13,319 nt of DNA, from the NCBI GenBank assembly GCA_030653405.1, contig JAURZO010000192.1:1-13319 (forward strand). The letters are read 5' to 3'. Of this stretch, positions 1-7,359 are shown piece after piece. Numbering within the stretch: the first letter of the stretch is position 1; every line of letters begins with the position of its first letter. The notes beneath the pieces are model-generated. The model was not told the origin of the DNA and ran no database searches. It worked only from the letters and a program-made list of their open reading frames with translations. The position numbers and the translations under genes were made by a program. Source of the stretch: Zwartia sp. GTDB taxonomy: Bacteria; Pseudomonadota; Gammaproteobacteria; Burkholderiales; Burkholderiaceae_B.

Positions 1-55
1 TCCATCGATTTATTGACCTTTTAATCCAGCGTTTTAAGCACTCACGGAGTCACTC

Positions 56-1042
56 ATGATCAACACACTACGTCTCGTAAAATGGCTCGCCGCCTCTGTT
101 GCTGGCCTTGGTTTTATACATGGCGCAGTCCAGGCACAAGCACCCTATCCTAATCGCCAACTGCAGCTGATTGTTCCCTTTCCCGCTGGCGGACCCACCG
201 ATATCGTCGCGCGCCTTTACGCACAACAGCTTTCTAAACTCGCCGGACAGCCCGTTGTGGTTGAAAATCCAGCAGGTGCTGCCGGCGTGATCGGCACCCA
301 AAACGCAGCGCGCGCAGAGCCTAACGGCTACACCATTCTTTTTAGTACCGCGAGCACGAGCGTGATGAACGAGATCGTGCTTAAGAAAGTGCCTTACAAC
401 TTTCAAAAAGACTTTTCAATGATTGGCCTGATCGCAAACGCGCCACATCTACTCGTGATCGGACCCTCGGTGCCGGCCAATAGCGTTGCTGAACTCATCG
501 CACTTGCCAAAAAAGAGCCAGGCAAACTGAGCTACTCCTCAGCCGGCACAGGCAGTATCGTTCAAATGGGTGCGGAGCTTTTCCGTACCAAAAGTGGCAT
601 TGAACTGATGCATGTGCCTTACAAAGGGGGTGCACCCGCGACAATGGCCGTGTTGCGTGGTGAAGTCAGCCTGAACGTCAACGACCTCAGCACCTTCCAG
701 GCTCAGATCGCTGATGGCAAACTCAAACCACTCGCGGTGGCTCACACAAGTCGCCTTAAACCACTTCCAAACGTACCGACCTTTGCTGAACTCGGGATGC
801 CCGAAATCGTTTCGAGCTCATGGTGGGGTATCGCTGTTCCGGTGAAAACACCTGCCGACATTCAAGCCAAACTGCGCGAATGGAATCAAAAAATCGTGAC
901 CAATCCTGAATATATCGCCCGCCTGGCCGAGATGGCGTTTGAAACGATGAATATGACGCCCGAGCAAACAAAGACATTCATCAATGCCGAAATCGCAAAA
1001 TGGCAAGCGGTGGCAAAAGCCGCCAATATCCAAGTCGACTAA
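56..1042 (+). CDS. Bug/TctC-family periplasmic solute receptor
   Basis: Predicted periplasmic substrate-binding protein of the Bug (tripartite tricarboxylate receptor, TctC) family, which bind carboxylates and other small polar compounds. The 328-residue length is normal for the family. Residues 1-29 form a Sec signal peptide: positively charged start, hydrophobic core, and an AQA-type cleavage site at about 27-29. The mature protein opens with the family hallmark YPNRQLQLIVPFPAGG and an Asp at 49 in the ligand loop, followed by the VENPAGAAG segment at 69-77 and PNGYT at 89-93. The ATG is preceded by GGAG (46-49) at 6 bases. The RraA-like gene begins 11 bases after the stop, so the two are probably co-transcribed. 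No TctA/TctB membrane genes are adjacent, which is common for this family. The ligand cannot be deduced. Family assignment is firm; substrate is unknown. Confidence 0.93.
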   Translation: MINTLRLVKWLAASVAGLGFIHGAVQAQAPYPNRQLQLIVPFPAGGPTDIVARLYAQQLSKLAGQPVVVENPAGAAGVIGTQNAARAEPNGYTILFSTASTSVMNEIVLKKVPYNFQKDFSMIGLIANAPHLLVIGPSVPANSVAELIALAKKEPGKLSYSSAGTGSIVQMGAELFRTKSGIELMHVPYKGGAPATMAVLRGEVSLNVNDLSTFQAQIADGKLKPLAVAHTSRLKPLPNVPTFAELGMPEIVSSSWWGIAVPVKTPADIQAKLREWNQKIVTNPEYIARLAEMAFETMNMTPEQTKTFINAEIAKWQAVAKAANIQVD

Positions 1043-1053
1043 GAGCACCCATA

Positions 1054-1716
1054 ATGTCTGATACAAAAGAAATTCTTCGTGCCCTCGAAGCACTCGACAC
1101 CAACACCGTATCCGATGCCCTGGACTTCATGGGTTTACCTGGGGCAACCTATGGCTTACGCCCTTTATGGGATTGCCCAAAAATCGTCGGTCGCGCGGCG
1201 ACGATTCAACTTGGGCCCAAACAGGGTACCGCTCCCACCGTCCATCTCATCACCCCTGTGATTACCAGCATCACCACCGATGACAAGATCCTTGTGATCG
1301 CAGGCGGTCCGGAGGGGATCTCCTGCTGGGGTGATATTTTGGCCAATGCTTCGAAAATGAAGGGGATTCGCGGCTCAGTTATTGACGGCATGAGCCGAGA
1401 TATCGAGGGGAGCGAGTCGATCGGTTATCCCGTGTATGGTCGCGGCATCACCATGATCAGCGCACGTAACCGGATTATTCAAATCGACTCCGGCAATCCT
1501 GTGCAAATGGCAGGTGTCACCGTCAACGAAAATGACTATGTCATTGCAGACCGTTGCGGCACCGTGTTTGTGCGGGCAGACAAAATTGAAGAAGTCATTG
1601 CTCTGTCGCAGCGTATCGCAACCCGACAGGATGGCATGGTTCAAGCCGTACGCTCGGGAAAATCTGTCGAAGAAGTGATGCACGACAAAAAATTTGAGGC
1701 AATCCGGCACGGGTAG
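1054..1716 (+). CDS. RraA-like family protein, probable HMG-type aldolase/oxaloacetate decarboxylase
   Basis: Member of the RraA-like/dimethylmenaquinone methyltransferase-like fold family (220 aa). True RraA proteins inhibit RNase E, whereas relatives are class II 4-hydroxy-4-methyl-2-oxoglutarate/4-carboxy-4-hydroxy-2-oxoadipate aldolases with oxaloacetate decarboxylase activity. This protein has an exact D-X20-R-D pattern (D94, then R115-D116 in GMSRD), the metal/substrate motif described for the aldolases, so an enzymatic role is favoured. The core reads GSVIDGMSRD then YPVYGRG. I chose ATG 1054 because the longer in-frame start at 1000 lies 43 bases inside the Bug gene and would add 18 residues unlike the family N-terminus; AGAG (1042-1045) gives a weak ribosome site. 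It follows the Bug gene by 11 bases and ends before a strong terminator. The substrate is an inference. Confidence 0.88.
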   Translation: MSDTKEILRALEALDTNTVSDALDFMGLPGATYGLRPLWDCPKIVGRAATIQLGPKQGTAPTVHLITPVITSITTDDKILVIAGGPEGISCWGDILANASKMKGIRGSVIDGMSRDIEGSESIGYPVYGRGITMISARNRIIQIDSGNPVQMAGVTVNENDYVIADRCGTVFVRADKIEEVIALSQRIATRQDGMVQAVRSGKSVEEVMHDKKFEAIRHG

Positions 1717-1742
1717 CCACATCGCCTCGAGTCTTCTACTTT

Positions 1743-1782
1743 AAAAAATCATGCCAAGGAAAAAGATCTCCTTGGCATTTTT
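1743..1782. terminator. Bidirectional intrinsic terminator between convergent genes
   Basis: A perfect 10-bp inverted repeat, ATGCCAAGGA (1751-1760) and TCCTTGGCAT (1769-1778), encloses an 8-base loop AAAAGATC. Five T residues (1778-1782) follow on the plus strand, and six A residues (1743-1748) precede the stem, so the minus-strand transcript also ends in a U-run after two unpaired bases. It lies 35-65 bases past the RraA-like stop codon (plus) and about 95 bases past the SDR stop codon (minus), serving both convergent units. Confidence 0.9.
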
Positions 1783-1806
1783 CTATATATATCCGCAGTG
1801 CCAGAG

Positions 1807-1879
1807 CGCTAAGAAAGCTCACTAAGAAAGCTCACTAAGCAAGAACACTACGCAAGATCACTAAGCAAGAACACTAAGC
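1807..1879. repeat. 13-bp tandem repeat array overlapping the SDR stop codon
   Basis: Direct repeats of 13 bp with consensus CACTAAGCAAGAA. Units: 1807-1819 (CGCTAAGAAAGCT), 1820-1832 (CACTAAGAAAGCT), 1833-1845 (CACTAAGCAAGAA), 1846-1858 (CACTACGCAAGAT), 1859-1871 (identical to the third) and a partial unit 1872-1879 (CACTAAGC). Units are contiguous without spacers. The last partial unit holds the stop codon of the minus-strand SDR gene (CTA at 1874-1876 reads TAG). The period is not a multiple of three, so the array is not coding. Confidence 0.9.
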
Positions 1880-2596
1880 GGTCAATCCGACGGTCATGCC
1901 ACCGCATACATACAACAACTGTCCTGTCAGAAATCCCGCCTTACGGTCAAGAAACATTCTGACCACATGCGCGATTTCTTCGGGTTCACCGAAACGACCC
2001 ACCGGAATCGACTCCGCGATTTTCTTGGTCTGAGGGAGATCAGGGGGATTGCTTGCTAAAAACAATTCCGTCGCAATCGGACCTGGCGCAATCGCATTGA
2101 CAGTAATCCCATCCGCCGCCGTCTCCAACGCCCAGGTACGCGTCATCCCTGCAAGACCCGCCTTGGTGCCACCGTAAATCGTGCGGCCAGACTTGCCTAG
2201 CGCTGCACGGCTGCCGATATTGACGATGCGTCCAAACTTGTGGGTGCGCATTGCAGGCAAGACCGCCTGTGTCATGATCAGGGGCGCGATCATATTGAGC
2301 GACATCATGTCATCGATTTGCTCAAGGGTAATGTCTTCGATCTTGCCGATATGAATCATGCCCGCATTGTTGACAAGATTGAGGATATCTTTCTTGGCAG
2401 CCCAGTCAAACGCAGCCTCACGGGCACGCTTTGGATTGCCGAGATCGACAGACTCAAAAATCTCGCCGGGCAAGAGTTCGGCAGGTGCAGTACGACTGAA
2501 ATTAATGACCTCGTAGCCATCTTCAATCAGTGACTGCACCACAGCGCGACCAATGCCGCGACTGCCCCCGGTCACGAGTGCTGTGGTGCCTTTCAT
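1874..2596 (-). CDS. SDR-family oxidoreductase (FabG-like)
   Basis: Classical short-chain dehydrogenase/reductase of 240 aa, a cytoplasmic NAD(P)-dependent alcohol/ketone oxidoreductase. The cofactor motif TGGSRGIG is at 9-16, NNAG at 76-79, and the catalytic tetrad is N101, S129 (in NIGS), Y141 and K145 (YGGTK). PGPI at 171-174 is the usual post-catalytic loop. I prefer ATG at 2596 over GTG at 2617: it directly follows the TAA of the upstream Bug gene (TAAGATG on the minus strand), has AAGG 9 bases upstream, and gives the standard SDR N-terminus. The GTG start would add seven basic residues and overlap the Bug gene by 20 bp. It is the second gene of a minus-strand pair with the Bug receptor. 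Class is certain; substrate is unknown, and FabG proper is unlikely given the context. Confidence 0.92.
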   Translation of the reverse strand: MKGTTALVTGGSRGIGRAVVQSLIEDGYEVINFSRTAPAELLPGEIFESVDLGNPKRAREAAFDWAAKKDILNLVNNAGMIHIGKIEDITLEQIDDMMSLNMIAPLIMTQAVLPAMRTHKFGRIVNIGSRAALGKSGRTIYGGTKAGLAGMTRTWALETAADGITVNAIAPGPIATELFLASNPPDLPQTKKIAESIPVGRFGEPEEIAHVVRMFLDRKAGFLTGQLLYVCGGMTVGLTA

Positions 2597-2597
2597 C

Positions 2598-3587
2598 TTA
2601 TTGCGCCTTGATGTCACGTTCTTTGATCAGTTTGCCCCACTTGGCACGCTCGCCTGCTTCGAACTTAGCCAGATCAGGTCCAAACAAGTTGCCAGGAACA
2701 GCGGCCAGACGCTCATAAGCCTTGATCACTTGCTCGGACTTGAGACCCACACGGGCAGCCTCAATCAGCTTGTCCATCACAGGCTGAGGTGTGCCCTTAG
2801 GCGCATAAATCGCAAACCAAGCCGTCACGTCAAAACCCTTGACGCCACCCTCTGCAAAACTAGGCAAAGTCGGCAACATCGGCGAACGCTCCAAGGAAGT
2901 CACCGCAATCCCTCGCACACGCGAACCATCTTTGATCTGAGCGATTGAGCCGGACAGGTTGTCAAACAACAAGTCGATCTGTCCACCGATCAAAGCAGGC
3001 ATCGAAGCCGACACGCCTTTGAAGGGCACGTGCAGGAGCTCAACACCGGCCATCGCCTCAAAGTATGCGCCCGTCAGGTGTGGTGAAGAACCAATACCAG
3101 GTGTACCGTAGCTGAGTTTTTTATCCCCGGCTGCACGTGCAGCAGCCAGAACGTCACCCAGGTTTTTCCAGGGCGAATTTGCTGCCACAACCAACACGTT
3201 CGGCGTGGTCGAGACTAGCGCGATCGGGACCAGATCGGTCGCAGGATCAAACTGCATCTGGGTATAGAGGAATTGGTTGATGGCCTGCGTACCGATGGTG
3301 CCCAAACCAATGGTGTAACCATCAGGCTTGCTACGCGCGACCTGCGTCAAACCAACGTTACCTGCAGCACCTGGCTTGTTTTCGACGATCACAGTCTGTT
3401 TGAGTGTGGCTTCCATCGCCTGCGCAATCGATCTTCCAAAGATGTCCGCTGCGCCTGCTGTTGGATAAGGCACCACCAACGTAATCGGACGGGTCGGGAA
3501 GCTTTGGGCCTGCGCGACGCCAAAGGTGGCTGCACCGAGCGTCAAGGCGGCGGCCACTGCACGGATGATAAAACGAGTTGACTTCAT
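2598..3587 (-). CDS. Bug/TctC-family periplasmic solute receptor (second copy)
   Basis: Second Bug-type substrate-binding protein, 329 aa from the chosen ATG at 3587. That start gives a textbook Sec signal peptide (MKSTRFIIRA, then an Ala-rich core) with cleavage near AQA at 25-27, and has AGGAG 10 bases upstream. An upstream in-frame start at 3641 would add 18 residues in front of the signal peptide and is rejected. Family landmarks are FPTRPITLVVPYPTAG at 30-45, Asp48, VENKPGAAGNVG at 68-79 and KPDGYT at 87-92. The first loop reads PTAGAAD rather than the PAGGPTD of the first receptor, so the two probably bind different ligands. It heads a minus-strand pair with the SDR, whose ATG starts one base after its TAA. 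It is divergent from the acyl-CoA ligase operon across a shared control region. Confidence 0.93.
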   Translation of the reverse strand: MKSTRFIIRAVAAALTLGAATFGVAQAQSFPTRPITLVVPYPTAGAADIFGRSIAQAMEATLKQTVIVENKPGAAGNVGLTQVARSKPDGYTIGLGTIGTQAINQFLYTQMQFDPATDLVPIALVSTTPNVLVVAANSPWKNLGDVLAAARAAGDKKLSYGTPGIGSSPHLTGAYFEAMAGVELLHVPFKGVSASMPALIGGQIDLLFDNLSGSIAQIKDGSRVRGIAVTSLERSPMLPTLPSFAEGGVKGFDVTAWFAIYAPKGTPQPVMDKLIEAARVGLKSEQVIKAYERLAAVPGNLFGPDLAKFEAGERAKWGKLIKERDIKAQ

Positions 3588-3829
3588 AGGGGTATTGCTC
3601 CTGTTTGGACACACCTTCAATGAGGCGTTTATTGTTAGCAACCGCTAAAACTTTTTAAAAAAATCTATAAACTAAAAGTACGTAAATAAGTACTATAGTA
3701 AGAGTTTACAGCTTCACTATAGCAGTAGGTTAAGCGCCGCAGAAAATACCCATAACAAGCCAAGTGGGTTGACGCGTCGAAACGCAAATTGGTGCAAGTT
3801 TTTTACACAACAACACAGGATGGGCAGGA
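3588..3829. promoter_or_regulatory. Divergent intergenic control region
   Basis: This 242-bp gap between the minus-strand Bug gene and the plus-strand ligase operon must hold both promoters. Its centre (about 3650-3725) is much richer in A and T than the surrounding DNA. It contains a nested dyad (listed separately), the 10-bp palindrome TACTATAGTA (3691-3700), and GACGCGTC (3771-3778). TATAGT at 3694-3699 resembles a -10 hexamer on either strand, but I found no convincing -35 partner at 16-18 bases, so no promoter is assigned. AGGA at 3817-3820 is the likely ribosome site of the ligase gene. Confidence 0.6.
3665..3711. promoter_or_regulatory. Candidate operator: nested inverted repeat
   Basis: Outer arms CTATAAACT (3665-3673) and AGTTTACAG (3703-3711) are complementary at 8 of 9 positions. 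Inner arms AGTAC (3678-3682) and GTACT (3690-3694) lie between them with nearly the same centre (about 3686-3688). The outer arms contain GTTTANAG, one base away from the GTNTANAC half-site consensus described for HutC-subfamily GntR regulators. This subfamily matches the regulator encoded in the adjacent operon. Operator function is inferred. Confidence 0.4.
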
Positions 3830-5440
3830 ATGGTCAGTCAGCCGATGTTTTTTTACCAACGCATGGCGGCTCTCGCCGACAGCCATGGTCAACACCCCGC
3901 ACTGATCGATCAGGATATCCCGACCACCTTTGCCGAGTTGCATGAGCAATCTCTGCGCCTCGCTGGTAATTTTTCCAGTCTCGGGATTGGGCCAAATGAC
4001 CGGGTCGCCGTGTGGCTACCCAATTGCCTTGCCTGGTTGCAGACTTTTTTAGCGTGTGCCCACTTGGGCGCCACAGTTTTGGCGGTGAATACGCGCTTTC
4101 GCAGTCAAGAGGTCGCGGATATTGTGGGTCGCGGCAAAGCAGACTGGCTTGTCATGTGGCCTGACTTCAAAGGCATCGCCTTTGCAGACATTCTGGCCGA
4201 TGTGCCCCAAGAAGTTCTGTCAAGATTAAAGGCCATCATCACCCTTGGAGACACTCAGGGCGCCACCACGCAGGCAATCGCTGCGCGTGGCTACAACGTG
4301 CTGGGCTATGACAAGCTTCTCAATACCCCTAGCGTCGCGCCACCCGCCTTTGGTAATGCGGGCGTACTGTGTTTTACAACCTCGGGCACGACTTCGTTGC
4401 CTAAATTCGTCCTGCATGATCACCACACACTCATCCATCACGGCGATGTCATGCAGCAAGCCTATGGTTACGACGCGTCTAGCCGTATTTTGGCTAGTGC
4501 ACCTTTCTGCGGTGCTTTTGGCTTTTCAACCTTGATCGGGGGGCTCGCAACCGGTTGCACCACCGTCAGCGAACCTGTTTCAGACACCTATAGCACCCTT
4601 GCGCAAATTCGACAGCATCGTGTCACACATACGTATGCGAATAATGAGTCGATTTTGAAACTCTTCGAAGCGGCCAAGTCTCCACAGGACTTTGAAAGCT
4701 GCAAGCTTTTTGGTTTCGCCAGTTTCTCTCCGGCCATAACAAGCCTGCTTGACCAGGCCGAGCGTAATCACGTCCCGCTCACCGGGCTCTATGGTTCCAG
4801 CGAGCTTCAGGCTCTTGTCGCCGCACAACCTCTGGACGCCTCTCAGGGCGATTTGAGCGTGCGTTATCTGTCAGGAGGTCGCTTGATTCATCCAGAGGCT
4901 CGTGTCAGGATTTCCGATCCCGAGACAGGTGAGATACTCAAACACGGAGAGTCTGGAGAAATCGAGATTTTCAGCCCGAGTCGCATGGTCGGTTATCTCG
5001 ACCAACCCGAGGCTACCGCAAAAGCCATCTCCGCTGACGGATTTTTCAAGACAGGGGATCTCGGCTATGCCGTCAGTGATCGTCAATTCGTTTTTCAAAC
5101 GCGGATGGGCGACTCGATGCGCCTCTCCGGATTTCTCGTCAATCCTGCCGAAATCGAACAAGTCATTGAAAAGCTACCAAATGTGAAAGCCTGCCAGGTT
5201 GTCGCAGGCACACAGGGGACTAAAACGCTTCCTGTCGCTTTTGTGATCCTGCACGACCCGGCGCAAGCCGATCCTGAAGGCTGGACGCAAGAGTGTAAAA
5301 GACGCATGGCAGGCTACAAGGTGCCTGTGCGGTTCGAAGTCGTCACCTCTTTCCCCTCCGTCGAAAGTGCCAACGCAGTCAAAATTCAGAAACACAAGCT
5401 ACGTGAGATGGCCAATGCTTTGTTGGCAGAGGCAACGTGA
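3830..5440 (+). CDS. AMP-dependent acyl-CoA synthetase/ligase
   Basis: ANL-superfamily adenylating enzyme (536 aa) expected to activate a carboxylic acid to its CoA thioester using ATP in the cytoplasm. Visible core motifs in order: P-loop TTSGTTSLPK at 183-192 (Ser189 in place of the usual Gly), YGSSE at 321-325 for the adenine site, KTGD at 407-410 with the ATP-ribose Asp, the hinge RMGDSMRLSGF around 425-435, PAEIE at 439-443, and the C-terminal catalytic lysine probably K518 in AVKIQKHKLRE. Full length with both domains. ATG 3830 has AGGA 9 bases upstream; a second in-frame ATG at 3845 is possible. First gene of the plus-strand operon; its TGA overlaps the GTG of the GntR gene. The chain length and substrate cannot be read from sequence. 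Confidence 0.93.
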   Translation: MVSQPMFFYQRMAALADSHGQHPALIDQDIPTTFAELHEQSLRLAGNFSSLGIGPNDRVAVWLPNCLAWLQTFLACAHLGATVLAVNTRFRSQEVADIVGRGKADWLVMWPDFKGIAFADILADVPQEVLSRLKAIITLGDTQGATTQAIAARGYNVLGYDKLLNTPSVAPPAFGNAGVLCFTTSGTTSLPKFVLHDHHTLIHHGDVMQQAYGYDASSRILASAPFCGAFGFSTLIGGLATGCTTVSEPVSDTYSTLAQIRQHRVTHTYANNESILKLFEAAKSPQDFESCKLFGFASFSPAITSLLDQAERNHVPLTGLYGSSELQALVAAQPLDASQGDLSVRYLSGGRLIHPEARVRISDPETGEILKHGESGEIEIFSPSRMVGYLDQPEATAKAISADGFFKTGDLGYAVSDRQFVFQTRMGDSMRLSGFLVNPAEIEQVIEKLPNVKACQVVAGTQGTKTLPVAFVILHDPAQADPEGWTQECKRRMAGYKVPVRFEVVTSFPSVESANAVKIQKHKLREMANALLAEAT

Positions 5441-6183
5441 AACAAACAACGGGACTCCTCTACGCCAGAAGTCCACAGCCCTTGTATTTGCAAGTCGCCG
5501 CCATCGTGCGGCGCAATATTGAACGTGGGGTCTGGGCGCGAGGGCATCAGATCCCTGCCCTAGAAACACTCGTAGAGACGCTCGGCGTCTCCCGCGCAAC
5601 CGTACGTCAAGCCTTCGGTTTGCTGGAGCGCGAAGGACTCATACACCGTTCGCGTGGCTCAGGCACCTACGTTAATGAAAATATCCCTGAAACCTACAAA
5701 CTCGCTCTTCCCAAAACTTGGGCCGACACGGTCGCGCTCTCCAAGGAGCTCGGCACCACGACCTTGATGGAGTCCAATGCGGACGTAAAATTGCCCCTGC
5801 TTGGCATGGACTGCCCATTTAGTACTGAGGGTCATTTTCAGTACTTAAGACGCCTTCATACCACCGCATCGGGTCCCTTTTGCTATACCGAGGTTTATCT
5901 CGACCGGGACATTTATCGGCAGCACCCCGCGCGCTACCGACATTCGACGGTTGCACCTGTTCTTGACGAATTGCATGGCGACAAACTGAGTCATGCCCAA
6001 CAGCTGCTCACCATTATCGAAGCGGGTGCAGACTCTGCCGAAGCGCTGCAACTGCCATTGTCAGCGCCAGTCGCCGAACTACGCCGCTATGCCTGCATTG
6101 ATGCACGGGTCGTGTATTTTGCCAGGCTTGAAATTCCTACGCGCTATGTACAAATGAAATTTGATCTCATGGGAAATCTCTAG
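5437..6183 (+). CDS. GntR/HutC-family transcriptional regulator with UTRA domain
   Basis: Cytoplasmic one-component regulator of 248 aa. Residues about 14-80 form the GntR winged helix-turn-helix: PLYLQV at 15-20, GVSRATVRQA at 50-59 as recognition region, and the wing ending GSGTYV at 74-79. Residues about 95-240 match a UTRA ligand-binding domain, ending in the characteristic strand FARLEIPTRYVQ, which places it in the HutC subfamily. Such proteins are usually repressors released by a metabolite of the pathway they control. Translation starts at GTG 5437, overlapping the ligase stop (GTGA), with AGAGG only 4 bases upstream, so coupling is likely. It lies inside the operon it probably regulates, between ligase and dehydrogenase. 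The effector is unknown, perhaps an acyl-CoA or free acid. Confidence 0.92.
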   Translation: MKQTTGLLYARSPQPLYLQVAAIVRRNIERGVWARGHQIPALETLVETLGVSRATVRQAFGLLEREGLIHRSRGSGTYVNENIPETYKLALPKTWADTVALSKELGTTTLMESNADVKLPLLGMDCPFSTEGHFQYLRRLHTTASGPFCYTEVYLDRDIYRQHPARYRHSTVAPVLDELHGDKLSHAQQLLTIIEAGADSAEALQLPLSAPVAELRRYACIDARVVYFARLEIPTRYVQMKFDLMGNL

Positions 6184-6184
6184 A

Positions 6185-7357
6185 ATGTTCAATCCTGATT
6201 CATTGAAATTACCTTTTTTCGAGGAGAGTCATCGCACGCTCTACGAGGACGTGAAAACGTGGTCAGCGGCGGCTTTGACCAACCGCGTGCACCAAGGCGA
6301 TGTCGATGCGCATTGCGTGCATCTGATTCATCAGCTGGGAGACGCCGGCTGGTTGCGCTATTGTGTCCCCGCTGAATATGGCGGTGCACTGCAAGAGCTC
6401 GACTCCAGAAGCCTGTGCCTATTACGCCAGACACTTGGCTATTACGATGGCTTGGCTGATTTCTCTTTTGTCATGCAAGGTTTGGGAAGTGGTCCGATTT
6501 CCCTGTTTGGCTCAGAAGCACTCAAGCAAAAATATCTGCCTCATGTCGCCTCCGGGAAAATGATTGCCGCCTTTGCGCTTTCAGAGCCCGATGCCGGTTC
6601 CGATGTCGCGGCGATGTCTACGCGCGCCACTCGCACCAGTCATGGCTATCGATTGAACGGGGTCAAGACCTGGATTTCAAATGCTGGGATCGCCGATTTC
6701 TATACGGTCTTTGCGCGTGTCGAAAACGACGACGCAGAGGGTGTGACCGCCTTTGTGGTCGATGCGAATACCCCGGGTCTGCACGTCTCTGAACGTTTCG
6801 AGGTCTGTGCCCCCCATCCGATCGGTACGCTGACCTTTACCGACTGTGAGATTCCTGTCAGCCAGCGCATTGGCGAGGCCGGCAAAGGCTTTAAAGTCGC
6901 GATGCAAAATCTGGACGTGTTCCGCGCCTCCGTTGGGGCCGCAGCGCTCGGATTTGCGGAGGCAGCACTTGACATGGGGATTTCGCGCGCCACGACGCGA
7001 CCCATGTTTGGTGGTACGCTCGCCGACCTGCAAATCACGCAGGCCGCCATCGGCGACATGAGTACTGAAATTGATGCCGCCATGTTGCTCATCTATCGAG
7101 CCGCTTGGGAGCGCGACGTGCTCAAGCAACGCACCACCAAATCAGCCGCAATGGCCAAGATGTTCGCCACCGAATCAGCGCAGCGCGTCATTGATCGTTG
7201 CGTTCAGTTGCACGGTGGTTTGGGCGTCAAAGTCGGTCATCCGATAGAAATGTTGTATCGTGAAATCAGGGCACTGCGCATTTACGAAGGAGCGACCGAA
7301 GTCCAACAGGTCATCATCGCGCGCGAAACTATGAAAATGAAAACTGGAGGAGTATGA
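6185..7357 (+). CDS. Acyl-CoA dehydrogenase family protein
   Basis: FAD-dependent acyl-CoA dehydrogenase (390 aa, normal length) that oxidises an acyl-CoA to the 2,3-enoyl-CoA, passing electrons to ETF. The signature ALSEPDAGSD is at 131-140, the substrate/FAD segment KTWISNAG at 161-168, and the C-terminal signature QLHGGLG at 341-347. The probable catalytic base is E368 in IYEGATEVQ, as in short/medium-chain enzymes. The chosen ATG 6185 lies one base after the GntR stop (TAGAATG); a TTG at 6161 would overlap GntR by 23 bases and add an atypical leader. The ribosome site is weak (GGGA, 10 bases), so coupling to GntR is likely. The stop codon overlaps the longer possible start of the ThDP gene. 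A 2-methylacyl- or aryl-propionyl-CoA substrate is equally possible. Confidence 0.93.
   Translation: MFNPDSLKLPFFEESHRTLYEDVKTWSAAALTNRVHQGDVDAHCVHLIHQLGDAGWLRYCVPAEYGGALQELDSRSLCLLRQTLGYYDGLADFSFVMQGLGSGPISLFGSEALKQKYLPHVASGKMIAAFALSEPDAGSDVAAMSTRATRTSHGYRLNGVKTWISNAGIADFYTVFARVENDDAEGVTAFVVDANTPGLHVSERFEVCAPHPIGTLTFTDCEIPVSQRIGEAGKGFKVAMQNLDVFRASVGAAALGFAEAALDMGISRATTRPMFGGTLADLQITQAAIGDMSTEIDAAMLLIYRAAWERDVLKQRTTKSAAMAKMFATESAQRVIDRCVQLHGGLGVKVGHPIEMLYREIRALRIYEGATEVQQVIIARETMKMKTGGV
7346..7352 (+). promoter_or_regulatory. Strong Shine-Dalgarno deciding the ThDP enzyme start
   Basis: GGAGGAG is the best ribosome-binding site in the operon. It stands only one base before ATG 7354 but seven before ATG 7360, so it favours the second start. 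Confidence 0.7.
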
Positions 7358-7359
7358 AC

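Noticed and set aside
1..55. Possible end of an upstream gene on the plus strand
   Set aside because: One frame stops at 22-24 and another runs to TGA at 57-59, overlapping the Bug ATG. Both tails are too short to recognise, so no partial gene is called.
1000..1053. Longer N-terminus for the RraA-like protein
   Set aside because: It would lie mostly within the Bug gene, adds 18 residues unlike the family, and has no better ribosome site than ATG 1054.
3771..3778. GACGCGTC palindrome as an operator
   Set aside because: An 8-bp palindrome without extended arms is expected by chance and resembles no GntR/HutC site.
3769..3797. TTGACG as a -35 box for the ligase operon
   Set aside because: No -10-like hexamer occurs at 16-18 bases downstream (the bases there are around GTGCAA).
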